DNA of 64,000 nucleotides. Source: Cylicocyclus nassatus. Taxonomy: Eukaryota; Nematoda; Chromadorea; Rhabditida; Strongylidae. Below the pieces are notes generated by a model. The model saw only the letters and a list, made by a program, of their open reading frames with translations. It did not search any database and was not told the DNA's origin. Numbering within the stretch: the first letter of the stretch is position 1; every line of letters begins with the position of its first letter. Below are positions 12,626-24,639 of this stretch, piece after piece. Position numbers and translations under genes: made by a program. The stretch lies in NCBI GenBank assembly GCA_958299035.1, contig CATQJL010000316.1:91162443-91226442 (forward strand), given 5' to 3'.

Positions 12626-15600
12626 TACTTCGTATTGTGATGATTTTGACGAGCTAAGTGCCCGAATTTCTTTGAATCAAAACCTTCATCTTTTCAAACA
12701 TGCATCACCTATGTTTGGGGCTTTACATTTCAAATTCTCCGGGATTGCAATCGAAAGCGACTAATTGGCGCTTGCATGAAGCCTCAGTGATCGAAACGTC
12801 TTTATAGCTTCAAAGCGCCGTGCCAGGACAGTGCCAATGCCGTGCCAAATACTGAGCGTTCCAAGCGGGCTTCGGCACGGTTGAAAAGGTGGTGGCACAT
12901 GGCCGGCACACGGGCAACTCTGGAAACTGCCTAGGATAAATGCCGCCTCGCGTCCCCCACGCGGCGCGGCTGTAGGTGTTCATGCGGAAATAGAGTCACG
13001 GCACAAGGTCTAGTCTACAAGGGCACCAGCGGGGCATCGGCTCTATGCCAAAACAGCACGACTTTAAAGGCCACAGGTACACTTCTCGCTTCACTCGACG
13101 CGATTTGGCAATACTCCAAATGTCCATAATTCATCATAAGGGCAATCTAAATGTCCGGAAGCATGGCATTTCATCAATCCACGAAAGTAATACACAACAT
13201 GCAATTGTAGGGCTACCAGCGTTGGATCGATTTGGCAAGTTGGCAGATCGCGTGGTGACTGAATTGCGTAATGTATGCTCGGCGCAGTGAGGATATTTCG
13301 CCTAACCATCTTGCGTGTAGGATACTATCGCAAAAAATCAAAACAAAGTTTTGCAGAATTTTTGTCATCATTCATGAAATGTAATGTCTAATTTATACGC
13401 TAGTTTGCTCAAATCGTAAACTTCTATTACTCTTCGAACCTAAGATATTTGTCAAAGTTGCCCAAATGAATGGTTGTGAAAACTGTGATAAACAGGTCGC
13501 TTGCGCAAATACATTCATAATTTTTGTCTGCAGTCTTTGCTGTTCGTTGAGTGAATGGGCAAATTTCGCTAAACAAAGCTGAAGACCCAATCAGTCTTTG
13601 TTTCCAGTTCGGGTTGCTTTCTGCGCCAGTGCTTTGTACTCGCTGACCTCGTGCTACATGTTAGTTCAGCAGCTAGGCGAAACTTGTTGGTGGCTGATCG
13701 CCTGTCTTTGTCACCCCCATTTAATCGAGCTGATTTGATTTGATCTGAAACAAACTTGGAGGGGGGGGGTGCTCATGGTGACACGGGTACATTGGCGCTC
13801 GTTCGCGCTCGCTTTACACCGAGCGAGCGTGCGTTGTCGTGCTGACGTACCCATCCAGATCAGCATTCCTTGATCTGTTTCGCACGATGTTGGACGAATT
13901 CGTCAAGTAGTCCGCTTAAAAACTCTCGCCGCTCATTCGAAAACAAGAAGGATGCATGGTTGCTGCAAAAGAATTTTAATGTGGGGATTAGGGTGGGGGG
14001 GGGGAGAAGGGGTTGAAAATACGAAACAGGAAGGTGGCAGTGAGGAAGTGGGAGCAGGATCCGACACAGACCGTATGGAGGCAGGCTAGACTTCGTTTTT
14101 GTTGTCAAAAAATGCGACGTCTTTTTTTTAGTCACGTTTCGTTGTTTGAGGGTTTTTGCATTTAGGACTAAGAGTCAAAAATGGACTGCGTCAAATTTCG
14201 CGGAAGTTGAGGGGGACTTCGTTTTCAAGAAGCCTAGAAACGAACTCATGCCTAGCCCTGAGTGCAGAAGAAGCTTGAAAAAGTACAATCTTCAATTTGT
14301 GCTTTTTCTTTGTAAGTAAGAAAACAGAAGCTGGGAACCGACAACTGGCACATTTACGTGCACTTCTTCAACTCTTTTCTGAATAATTTCTATCTTCACC
14401 TCTCAATAAGCAGGCTGCGTGAGAACAAAACTGCAGAAATTTTTCTTTCGGGAATTCAAAAGAAGTAAATCAACTCTTTGGTTATTTGGCTCAGCTACAA
14501 AAAAACACAATTGATATTTTGTTCTTTCAGTTCTTGAACATCCAGCTCTCTGTTTCTGATACTCACACAATTTCATTTTCGAAGCTTTTTTGGCATATTG
14601 GCATATTTTTGGCAGACTTTTTGTTTACTGATTCCTAAAATCAACTGAACAATGGCAAACAAGCATAACAGGCAATCCAGAAAGCCTCCTTTGTTTTTAT
14701 CGGATTATCCTAAGCTGATGACGAACTTGATTACTATTTCTAGCACAGAGATTAGTGATACACGAGACTTTCTTTAGCATATTGAGAATCCCAGAAAAAT
14801 AAATTGCTCACCGAACTGTAGTTCGGGTACATAGCTTGATGGAATTGTGATGCTAAGAGCTATAACTAGCAAAATTTCTACATTGTTTTGAACTGTGAAA
14901 CTATGTTTACTGAAATTACTGACTCTTGCTTGATGCCTACAAAATCGGGAAGCGTGTTTTGCTAATTCTTTTCAAACAAGGCTATCAAAATGCGCAAAAG
15001 TGAACCTTGATTACTTCTCGAAGCATCAACGATCAAAACTATACTAGTAAGTGAAAGCATAAACGCAGATTTTTGATTGAAGATCTGGTCGCTGAAAGGG
15101 AATTAGTCAGCGAATTCAGTGCTTTAGAAACTGAATTTCTTGGACGCCTTCCATGCTTCTGAAGGAAACTGCTGTTGACTATTTGAAGTTATTTCCAATT
15201 TCCTTAAACTTTTGCTGGAAAGTTGTGTTGCAAATATCTCATTTAGTTGAACTCCAAAACAAACACCCTTCTATGTTCTCGGTGTTTGCGAAAGTCCGAA
15301 GCAATAATAAACCGAGACAATGCTCTTTGTCTTACTGCCAACCGACCACCATATTCGCAAAACACGGGAAACAAGAAGCAAACTAAAAATCAGTGCGACT
15401 GTGTCACATCAAATCCGTCGTCTGTATAGTTCCGCGTACATCTCTTGCAGCATTCCATAACATTGCAATTGAGTAAACACTTCTTTTCGTTTTCGATCAT
15501 TGCCTAGTGGGAATGACCGGTGAGGAGAGGGAGGAGGGATGATTAGAGAAAAAATTTGTGTTGATAAGCTATAGCACGGATCAAAAGAGAATTCAAAAAG

Positions 15601-16669
15601 GTAGAGAAGGTATTAGGTCGGAAAAAAAGAATGTCGTTTTTCAAAGCAGAGCAATAAACGAATCCAAAAAACTATGTAGGGGGTACCACTCGATAGAACA
15701 AATGAAGCTCTACAAGATGACCTACGGAAATTGGTTGAAATTGTGATTTATGCAAAGTTTAAAGCCAAGATATAAGAACAACTCGTAATGCTAAATTGCA
15801 CGAAAATCGCACTTGCTCCAGTATATAACAGACACATACAATTATCCACGGGAACACTTGCTATATTTTTCATGAAACTGAGAAATAATTGAAAAACGTA
15901 AATGGCAAACTCCGCCCCTAGTAGTCCTGGGCTCCTCCCATGTCACTGTATACAAACCTTCGAAACTTTATGCCTAAAATTTCGCCCTTGAATTTGCCCT
16001 AGTTCTTGAGAAATATCAATTTTAGCTGAAAACCCCGAAAAAAGCGACATTCTTTTCTTTCCAACCTAATATTTGTAATATTGGCAGAATATAAAAAGTA
16101 ACTTCGGTCGCTGCATTCTTGAAAGATTGTACCGTTTGTTTTTTTGGTAGGCTAGCACAGCGTTTTCAGTATGATCCATTACCATAGGAGGGGGGGGGGA
16201 TGAAAAAAGTTTGCACTAAAGTCAAAAATTACTTTTATAGCTCTTCGTGGCTACCATTTGTGGACTTTAGATTATTAGGTGTGAAAGAGCATATTCAAGC
16301 TACTGAAAAAAATCTAGGTTTCTCATAATATTATAGTAATGGTAGCAATCCCACAATATCAACTATAGATAAAAATAGGAAGGGCATAGAAATTTTAATA
16401 TCTTCCAAAAAATTCTGTTATTCAAGAGACAAAAAATCTGTGCACCTTCTGAAATTTCGGCTAGTACTAGGAACATTCAACTGTCCCTTGGTGTAGCTGC
16501 ACAAAGGGCATCAGACCCTTCGCTGATATATGAGCTTCCTTTTCTGCAAGAGACTTCGATGCGTGTACATCCAATCATTGTGCGACATTCCACAATTAAA
16601 AGTCTGAAATAGTCTTACTTTATTTTCTCTTTGGTTGTGCGAATATTATAAGTAAACATTTTTAATAAT
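12626..16669. other. No gene recognised; simple-sequence tracts
   Basis: Contains poly-G runs (near 13760 and 13995), a short GC palindrome of GAGCGAGC type near 13800-13835, and short frames only. A GACTTCGTTTTC-type block at about 14165-14235 recurs inverted near 18405-18480. Confidence 0.45.
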
Positions 16670-16888
16670 GTGAAAAATCATGACAGAGCTAATGAGTATT
16701 TACAAATGAAGTTTCGTGAGATGCAGCGCACGAAGTGCAACTTCCAATATTTTACAAAAAACTCTACTAGAGAAGATTTACAATCGCATAGTATTTTCCC
16801 TGTCATTGGCAATGTCTGCAGTTGCGTACACAGTGACCACTCAAGCTGGAGATTGCACAAAAGCGGTGCTACCGTCCTTATGCACATT

Positions 16889-17080
16889 ATGACGTCCACA
16901 TTCTTCGTCGCATTAGTCGCGGTCGCAATCGGCGCAAGTTTGCCTGAGTGTCTTGGTTTTCTGCGGTACACTGACGTCTACCCAGGGTATTTACTTATGC
17001 TCTTGTCGACTTTCATTACTACGTTGCACCTCAGAATGTGTGAAAGATGTCTGTTTGTAAAAAATAATAAAGGTCTGTAA
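16889..17080 (+). CDS. Possible small secreted peptide
   Basis: From the ATG at 16889 the frame begins MTSTFFVALVAVAIGASLPE, which has the hydrophobic core and small-residue end of a signal peptide. It uses G/C-ending codons more than its surroundings. The frame is open upstream to 16670 and stops just after 17077, near an AATAAA at 17067. No homologue is recognised. It may be a first exon whose donor I have not found. Confidence 0.25.
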   Translation: MTSTFFVALVAVAIGASLPECLGFLRYTDVYPGYLLMLLSTFITTLHLRMCERCLFVKNNKGL

Positions 17081-18830
17081 ATTTCTTACGTTTTTTGATT
17101 GCCTTATTTACAAATTCAAATTAACACAACTACCATCTCGAATTCCAGTCAAGACTCAGTTGCTGCACCAACTTGGTGCTGTTTTACGACCAAGGTCAAT
17201 TTCTAGCGAAAACGAAAATGTGTTTGAATAGCGAACTCATTACGGTAGCGTTTTGGTCACGCTCTAACGCAAACTTGCCTACCGTACCACGCATGTTAAA
17301 CAGGGCGCGGTCCTAACACGATAATCCGATTTCGAAGTTTTCCTCATGGAATGAACGGTATGCGAACGAGTCGTGTACGTTGAATTGTGCAAGTGAACTG
17401 TACTTTTTCGAAGTGTAGGCAAATACCTACTTTTGCAAGGCTTCGACAGACTGTAAAGTTTTGAATGACAGTAACCAAAGAACCAGCATTGGAGGATACG
17501 GTAGCAGTACAGCGTCTTGCAAGAAAATCAGAAAAAACATAACCCTCCGTTTTTTATCTTGGACAACTAGTGTGCTTTTCACGTAATTCATACAACCTAA
17601 TGTCGCTTCTCAGACTTCACAGAAATCATATCGTTATCTTTTATGCAAGCCTTTTTAAATGGAATTATAACCTCTTCAGAGTTTTCCGTTGGCCTATGTA
17701 CCAAAAGCTCATCCTATACTTTGAATGTAATAAGAATTTTGAAAGTTTCCAGGTGTTGTACTCTCACAGAATTATTTGTGTTATCGTTAAGAACTTTATC
17801 TGCCAAAATTTACTTTCCGTGCTTTCTTTTTTGCCACTCCTGATCATTTTTAGAAACCTTGTGTTATGTTATATGCAATGTCATAAGATTCTCATGTGCA
17901 AATTTTGAGGTATCCACTGTTGGTGTATATATCTTCCTATTGAACATGAGAAGAAATTCATGGGTGAAAACGGAATTGCAGCGATATAGTATCAAAATCG
18001 AGACCGTATGCATCCAAATCGTCTTCGCATCTTGATCGTCATGAAAGCTTATGAAAATTGGAAATTCAGATTTGGAAAGCGAGAAGTGCTTACTTCATGT
18101 TTGATATTCTGCTTTTCCTTTCACTTAAAATTTTTTTTGAAAGAATGTTGAGAGCCGAGTTCGATTTTCTTTTCGGCGAGGGAAGCTCCATAGGTGCAAT
18201 ATCACGACCCAATTCAAGAAAGCAGAGCTCTTTCATGATTCAACTTTGAGACTGTATCTAGGACTTTGCAGTGGATTAGTTATAAAATAAACTGATAGGG
18301 GTAGAATAAAGCGAGGTTTAGCTTATCCTCCTCATTTGATGCTATCTATAATCACTTGTTTCGATTTTGTTTCAAAGAAGATTATAAAGGCTTTAGGAAA
18401 ATACAAAGAAACGAAGTCCCCTTGACTTTCGCGAATTTTCACGAAGTCCCCTTCGACCGTAAACCCTAAACGTAAAAAACCCTAAAAAAAACGAAACGTG
18501 GACTAAATAAACCTTTTCGGCCGCTAAAACGATTCCCCTTTACTTTTTGTCCCAAAAACGGTATCCAGCTTGCTTACAAGCCACTTGTGCCGAGCTCTGG
18601 TACCTACATTATAATGGAAATATTTTTACAACTATTATAGGTGAATAAAGTGAAGCAAATATGAGGGTGCACCTTCACGAAAACAATGATCAATTCTTCC
18701 ATCTTGTCCGCGCTTACTGTAGCTTCTTACTTGGGCCTGTCGTTTTCGAATTCCTTCTTTCTTTGTTTTCTATATCTTACGAATGTCAAGCTTTCTCCAC
18801 TATACGGAATGTTTATCCCTGGCAAATTGC
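17081..18830. other. No gene recognised
   Basis: A+T-rich with short frames. From about 18400 it carries CGAAGTCCCC words that also occur inverted near 14165-14235, then a CCCCTTTACTTTTTG block (about 18535) that resembles the end region of the hAT-like element at 23384-24626. Confidence 0.4.
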
Positions 18831-18832
18831 GC

Positions 18833-19030
18833 TTATAATCGACGATTCGGATTGTTATCATTCCAGGGGTCGTCGACATCGGCGACAACCTGTTTCGTTG
18901 TGCTATTTATGGGACGTGAAGCATGCTGCAAATAGATCGCATACCAACCAATTAGGCTCATCATTAAAAGCATCATGGGAAAGCGGGGGTTTGCGATAAA
19001 ATTGTAGAGCCTACCATCTGATTGTAGGCA
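18833..19030 (-). CDS. Possible exon, single-pass membrane protein
   Basis: Read on the minus strand, this segment has a run of hydrophobic residues (FPMMLLMMSLIGWYAIY) followed by a polar, acidic, Asn-rich tail ending DPWNDNNPNRRL and a TAA stop. Third positions look coding. An acceptor-like TACAATCAG lies at its upstream end. The layout suits the last exon of a small single-pass membrane protein. I cannot name the family or find the first exon. Confidence 0.3.
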   Translation of the reverse strand, partial: CLQSDGRLYNFIANPRFPMMLLMMSLIGWYAIYLQHASRPINSTTKQVVADVDDPWNDNNPNRRL

Positions 19031-19140
19031 GGACTTATACAATCATTTTGTGCTGCATTACTGGAGTTAAAAGTCTTCCGAAGTACACGAGTCCCAAGGG
19101 CTGTGTCAACTAGACTAATTTGGCGAATTCGTCTGTGCAG

Positions 19141-19299
19141 CTTGCGTCAGAAGCCGTTTTGGGCCAGAAGATGTTTTGCAGGATCTCATACGCACATTCT
19201 CGTTCAACAAATTCCATGAGGATCTAATTTTAGCAGTCAACAATGGCAGCAATCTGATACTTGCGTCATCGGCTATCCGACCCAATGTCCCGAACTTCA
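19141..19299 (+). CDS. Possible internal exon, unknown
   Basis: An acceptor-like GTCTGTGCAG (ending 19140) is followed by an open phase-1 frame with good codon bias. It predicts RFGPEDVLQDLIRTFSFNKF and then a Leu/Ile-rich stretch, with a donor-like GTGAAG at 19300. A stop follows in frame shortly after. No partner exon was identified. It could be a relic of a duplicated gene. Confidence 0.3.
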
Positions 19300-19409
19300 G
19301 TGAAGTTTGCTGCTTCGAATTTTTCATGACAAGTGTGTAGAACAAGGGGAACTTCTTGAACTTTTGAAATGAGGGTATTCTGCTTTGTGGAAAAATACGG
19401 TGCACTTCA

Positions 19410-22116
19410 AAATGTAATCAAGCGAACATTTACGGAGATTCGCTCTACGATTTTAGTTTTGAGTTTATTTGACACGCTCAGGCCATACATGAACATAAAT
19501 TCTAACTTTGACCAAAGCACTTCTACCAAGTAAAATTACTTAGTTTCTAAATCGCTTCTCTTTCACGCCAACTTCTTTTTCACTTGTAAGCATTTTTATA
19601 TATTAGAAAAAATGTGAGGATTGAGATACAAGATCGTAACATAGGTTCTCTTACACTTTTTTCATTTTCCGTCAAAAAACTAAAAACTTTAGCATAGTCT
19701 TATTTGACACAATGAGGAATGAAGAGAGGACTATTCATAGCAACATTTCCACTCACAAATATGAGTTACCGTAAAATAATAGCAATACTGTGACGGCATT
19801 TCATAATCCATTTTTTCTCTTAGAACTCTTTCATTGATATATTTTTATGCTCTTGGAGTTTTTTTCGATTCTCTGGTTTATCAAAATTAATATAAAGGCA
19901 GTTTGGAAGTCTAGGTTCTTCCGTAACGCCACGAAATCTGCTATAAGTAACTTTTAAAAAATTCTAGAAAAGTGCAAAAAGAATTTGTTTATCCAAAAGA
20001 AAAACCCTTTAATCTAAAGATGAAAAAAATATTTCAAGAAAGTTATGACGATTTTGCTGCTTTGAGCGTAACAAAACTTCTGTCACTAAATAATGCTTAG
20101 AGCTCTACTCTACTGCAAATGAAAAGAAAAGAGAATGCAAAGGTCAACTTTATTTTTTTTTTGACATTTAATTTGCTCGGCAGGTCACCTGAATGTGGAA
20201 AGTACAAATGACTCTTGCACTCGTAGCGAAAGTTCATGATATTCAACTTGAGCCGTGCAGAAAGTACTTACTTGTGATTGTAAAAAAATTACAAAATCAC
20301 GTGAAATTCTTGTGAGTTCCACTGTTAGGGTGTGTCGTTTATCAACTGACAAGTCATTCAAATCTTATTTGATTTTTTTCTGATGTGAGATGATGGATGA
20401 GAGGGAGTCTGCTGATTTATTGCTAGTATTAGCTATGGGTAAAAATGTGGGCTGTGGACAAAAAAGCATCTCTTTGCACTTTTTTCACTTTACAGTAATC
20501 CTACCGTAATCCTTTTAGCAAATCAAGAACCAAGTCACCATGGAATTCGTCAAAGTTTCGTCTTATCCTACGGCCATAGCGGAATCGTAAGCCTACTGCT
20601 TTTCTAATCGACGTCCAGCTGATAAGATCCTCAGTTCACCAGACTCATATGCCGTTAATGTTAGTGGCGCCAAAGTGGCGTTCGGGAAAGGAGTTGGGGC
20701 CGTAGCGCGCCAAGATCGCATTGTGCGTACTTTGCTGTCGGTTCAGCTACAGTAATCAGATGAGTAACGAGATGAGAACTACATGAGAATCATTTCAGTT
20801 GAATTCCTTGTGATACTTGCTTTTTCGATCCTTCTAGAAATTTTCTGTTAACTCCACCGTATCATTTAAAATTTGAGGAGGAGATTCTAAAATTTCTTTA
20901 TTGTTCGAATGTTGCCTATTTATGAGGTACAAAGTCGAGACCCGTGTTTCTAACTTAACCAAACAAAGAAGTCTAAAGAGTTTATATGTAAGTATTAGTC
21001 ATATTTCTATATTTTATTTTGTACGCCGACTCATTTCATCTTCAATTATTGAGCTGATGCGTAATTCTTGCATCAAGATTTTTGCAATTCTGTTACTTTC
21101 TCCAGCGTTGATGAAATCTTCTGATTTCTAGAAAATAGAAAGAGTGAATCTTGCGCTTTCAAAATGTGCTTGAGTCAAAAATTCGTGGGGACATACGGCA
21201 GCGATATAAGCTGATAAAGAGAATTACTCAAAAAGTGATTTTTCGATTTCTAGTCGCTAAAATTGCTAAAACGTCTATTAAAATTTAAGTTTATTTTTGG
21301 TCTTGGTTTTATGATCTACTCTTTTGGGGAAGGAGGATTTGGTAGTGATCGAATGTCTGTGGGAATATTAGGAATTCCGACTTTTTAGAATAATCAATAA
21401 TGAAGCCCGTACCCCAATGTGAAATAATCATTTTTATATCCGCACATTATTTTGATTACATGTAGGCCTATCGAAAAACTAACCGAAGTGAGGTAGTTGA
21501 TAAACAGTGTATATATTCTATGTACTTATTCAATCCTTCTCCGACAGTGTAGAAGAAAGTGTCAACTCTTTTTACTGAAAATTTGAAAATTTGTCTTACT
21601 CATTTTGAAACCTGATTCAGGCTGCAGTATCAGACTGAAGTCCGACTAGTGCCCATATAAGGATGTCAGAAAGAGGATGAAATGGAAAGTGTGTACAAGT
21701 TCTACATTATTTCCTAATCATAATATTTCTCCTCCAATTCAAGGATTGCCCTGTATTTGGAGTATTTGATTATCTCTAACTGTAATATAGTGAACAAATC
21801 TATTTCGCAAAATTTTGCAGCCTGGTACTTAAGGAAAAACACTCGACCTAAACTTGCGGTCACATCAAATTCTTCTCAAACTATCACGCGTACCATGCAC
21901 GCATTCGCTGCGATAAACATGACCGCAAGAATAGCCACTGCGTTCGTTTGATTTCATTTCTCACATGGATGTGAAGGGATTGGGGATATTTGTGAGATTT
22001 TATTTCATGTAGTTGCAATATTTTTTAATTTCACAGGAACCTCACTGTCGCTATTTCGAATCGCGAGATATCCTCACTAGTAAAATATTTTGGAGCAGAG
22101 ACGCTGATGGTTGAGT
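19410..22116. other. No gene recognised
   Basis: A+T-rich sequence with only short frames and homopolymer runs. No family domain, RNA gene or clear inverted-repeat element was found. Confidence 0.45.
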
Positions 22117-22118
22117 TA

Positions 22119-22854
22119 TTAGGTTGAACCGAAAGTTCTGTCGCACCATTTTCAAAAAATCATAACTTCTTTCGGTCACGACGATTTTGCGCAGTTCAAA
22201 TTTTGTCTGAAAGCGTAAACCATGTAGTTTCCAAAAGCTCCCTGGTGAATTTCCGACATGCTCAGGTGGCAGAGATAAAAATGAAAGAACGAGATCATCC
22301 GAAATTCGGAATTTTTAAGCAAGAATTCTAAAAATTCAGAAACTGTGCGATAAAATCCAGAAAAGCCATTATCCTAATTTTTCTTACATTTAATTACTAT
22401 CTGAGTCAAGTTTGTGCTGATTGAGCTCTTCTTTCAAAAGTTATGATTTTTTGAAAAATAATACCGAAAAATCAATTTCCTAAGAATTCTTAAGAAATGG
22501 AATTTTTGGCATTTTTTTTCAAAAAATCATAACTCTTGAAAGAAGAGCTCGATCAGCACAAACTTGACTCAGTTAGTAATAAAATATAAGAAAACTTAGG
22601 ATGATGGCTTTTCTGGATTTTATCGTACAGTTTCTGAATTTTTAGAATTCTTGCTTAAAAATTCCGAATCTCGGATGATCTCGTTCTTTCATTTTTATCT
22701 CTGCAACTTGAGCACCTTGGGAAGTTCTCAGAAAACTATTGGAAGCTACTTGCTTTACGCTTTCAGACAAAATTTGAGTTGCGCAAAATCCTTGTGAGGC
22801 AAAGAAGTTATGATTTTTTGAAAATGGTGCGACAGAACTTTCGGTTCAACCTAA
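22119..22854. mobile_element. Mariner-like palindromic MITE
   Basis: Ends TTAGGTTGAACCGAAAGTTC and its inverted copy, flanked by TA at 22117-22118 and 22855-22856. Terminal complementarity runs well over 50 bases and continues with small changes almost to the centre, so the 736-base element is close to a full palindrome. TTAGGTTG is a typical mariner-type end. It has no transposase. Confidence 0.75.
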
Positions 22855-23375
22855 TATTTCTAACGTGATGGGAGAGTTTGGAGACCACTACAATCACCTC
22901 ACAACTAAAAGAAAGAAAAATACTAGAAAGTCGCGACTTACATGGACAAAACCTGAGTGGCGTGAGGTGCATTACACATTCTGTTACATACGACTTTTTT
23001 AAGTATACACTGAACTTCGCTAAGCGAAGGGATCAAGTTCGGGTGAGTTGTGAAACGGACATCTTGAGATCCAGGTGAATATTCTTTACTCTAGTCTTTC
23101 CATTTGCTAAATTTTCTCCGTTGTATCTTAATTTGAATAAAAATGTTCAAATCATTTGTGATCTCCATACTACATATTCTTCTTAACCGTCAAAATTCGA
23201 ACTTCATAAGCCCAAATGAATTCGAATTGAAGCGACATATCTACAGGCAAGTAGATCCGAGCTTGATTATGGTGTTCTTGAGGTCCCGACATTTGTCGGC
23301 AACACTTGAGCGTGAAAAAATTATTATGCTTGTAATGCTGGCAACCTGCGCGCAAAATGGCCGTGGAGTTTTGAG

Positions 23376-24634
23376 ACTCCTGGCAGGGCCCGGCACGAGG
23401 TGGGCAAACGGGGTTTTCCAACACGAATTCCCCTTTGATCCCAATAAATTTTACGAATACCCCCTTGAGCCCAAAAATGACGTTTTGTGCTTGTGCGACG
23501 AGATTATCGGCCACACTTCGCCTAAAAGCGCTCAAAAGCGCCCAAATTGCTCAAATTCCTCAAATTACTCCTCAGCTGGATCAAGATAGAAAACAGGAAG
23601 AAAAATATGCAAGAAAATGATTAAGGAATGAGAAAATATCAAAGAAACGCAGTCATAGGAATGAGAGACGCCGCTCCCGCGCGTATCGATTGACTGGAGC
23701 GCGCTTTCCATCTTAAAAAGCTAGGCTGCTGATGCGATTTTGGGCTCTAACAAGGTCAAGAGGAGGAGTTTCGGAACCAAAATTTCACCATGTAGTAAAC
23801 TTTAGGTGTACAACAGATTTATGTAAAAATTTTGAAAAAATTATGTGAACTGAGAGTTTTGCCGACCTCAGGTGGGAATTAGGTCGGCAAATGCCGACCT
23901 AATTTGGAAATTAGTTAAGGAAACTTTTCATTCACATAAGTTTTTCATAATATTTCATACTTAGTTACTTAGTCCCACTGCGCATACACACACCGAATCC
24001 CGCGCGATTTCGTTACCTCTGCGTTGCAAACGAGCCATTTTTCCATTTCTTTGGTAGCGCAAAATTTTCAGAAAAAAGTTTGCCACAACCTTCAGTCACA
24101 TAATTTTTCAATGAAACTCCTCAGTTAAGCCCTGCAAGTCCGTGTGCATGTACTTACCAAGTTTCATGCCATATCGTTCATCTGCGCGTTCCAAACGAGC
24201 CGTTTGAATTCACATCTTCATTTACCAGTTTTGCGAAATTCTCGGAAAAAATGCTAATTACTCGTTCCGTTCACATAAGTTTTTCATAAATTTTCATACT
24301 ATGTTTCCACTAGCCTCTCTCCGTTCGCATACAAAATTTGGTACCATATCGTTACACATACATTGAAACTAATCATGCATGCTGTTACAAATAGCATCGC
24401 TTGGGCGACGTCGCGCGTGCGGCAATTAGCGACGGCGCGGTTTGACGCGCGCGAACTCCAGTGTTCGCCTGTTGAGGCACATAACATGTCAAGATAAGTA
24501 GCGAGCATGAACTACCAATTTTTTTCCGGGGCTCCGCCCCGGACCCCGCAAAAACGATTTCCCCTTTGCTTTTTGGCCCCAAAACGATTTCCAGCTTGTC
24601 ATTTGCCGACCTCGTGCCGGGCCCTGACTCCTGG
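23376..24634. mobile_element. hAT-like element with 8-bp target duplication
   Basis: The element proper is 23384-24626. It begins CAGGGCCCGGCACGAGGTGG and ends with the inverted copy ...CACGAGGTC/...GGGCCCTG. Direct 8-base repeats ACTCCTGG abut both ends (23376-23383 and 24627-24634). An 8-base duplication with CAGGG-type TIRs is the signature of hAT transposons. The interior includes CCCCTTTG words next to both ends and AGGTCGGCA-type internal repeats. No intact transposase is visible, so it is probably non-autonomous or decayed. Confidence 0.8.
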
Positions 24635-24639
24635 TAACC

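Noticed and set aside
23143..23589. 148-codon plus frame and 121-codon minus frame
   Set aside because: Both cross the boundary of the hAT-like element at 23384, so they are mosaics rather than genes.
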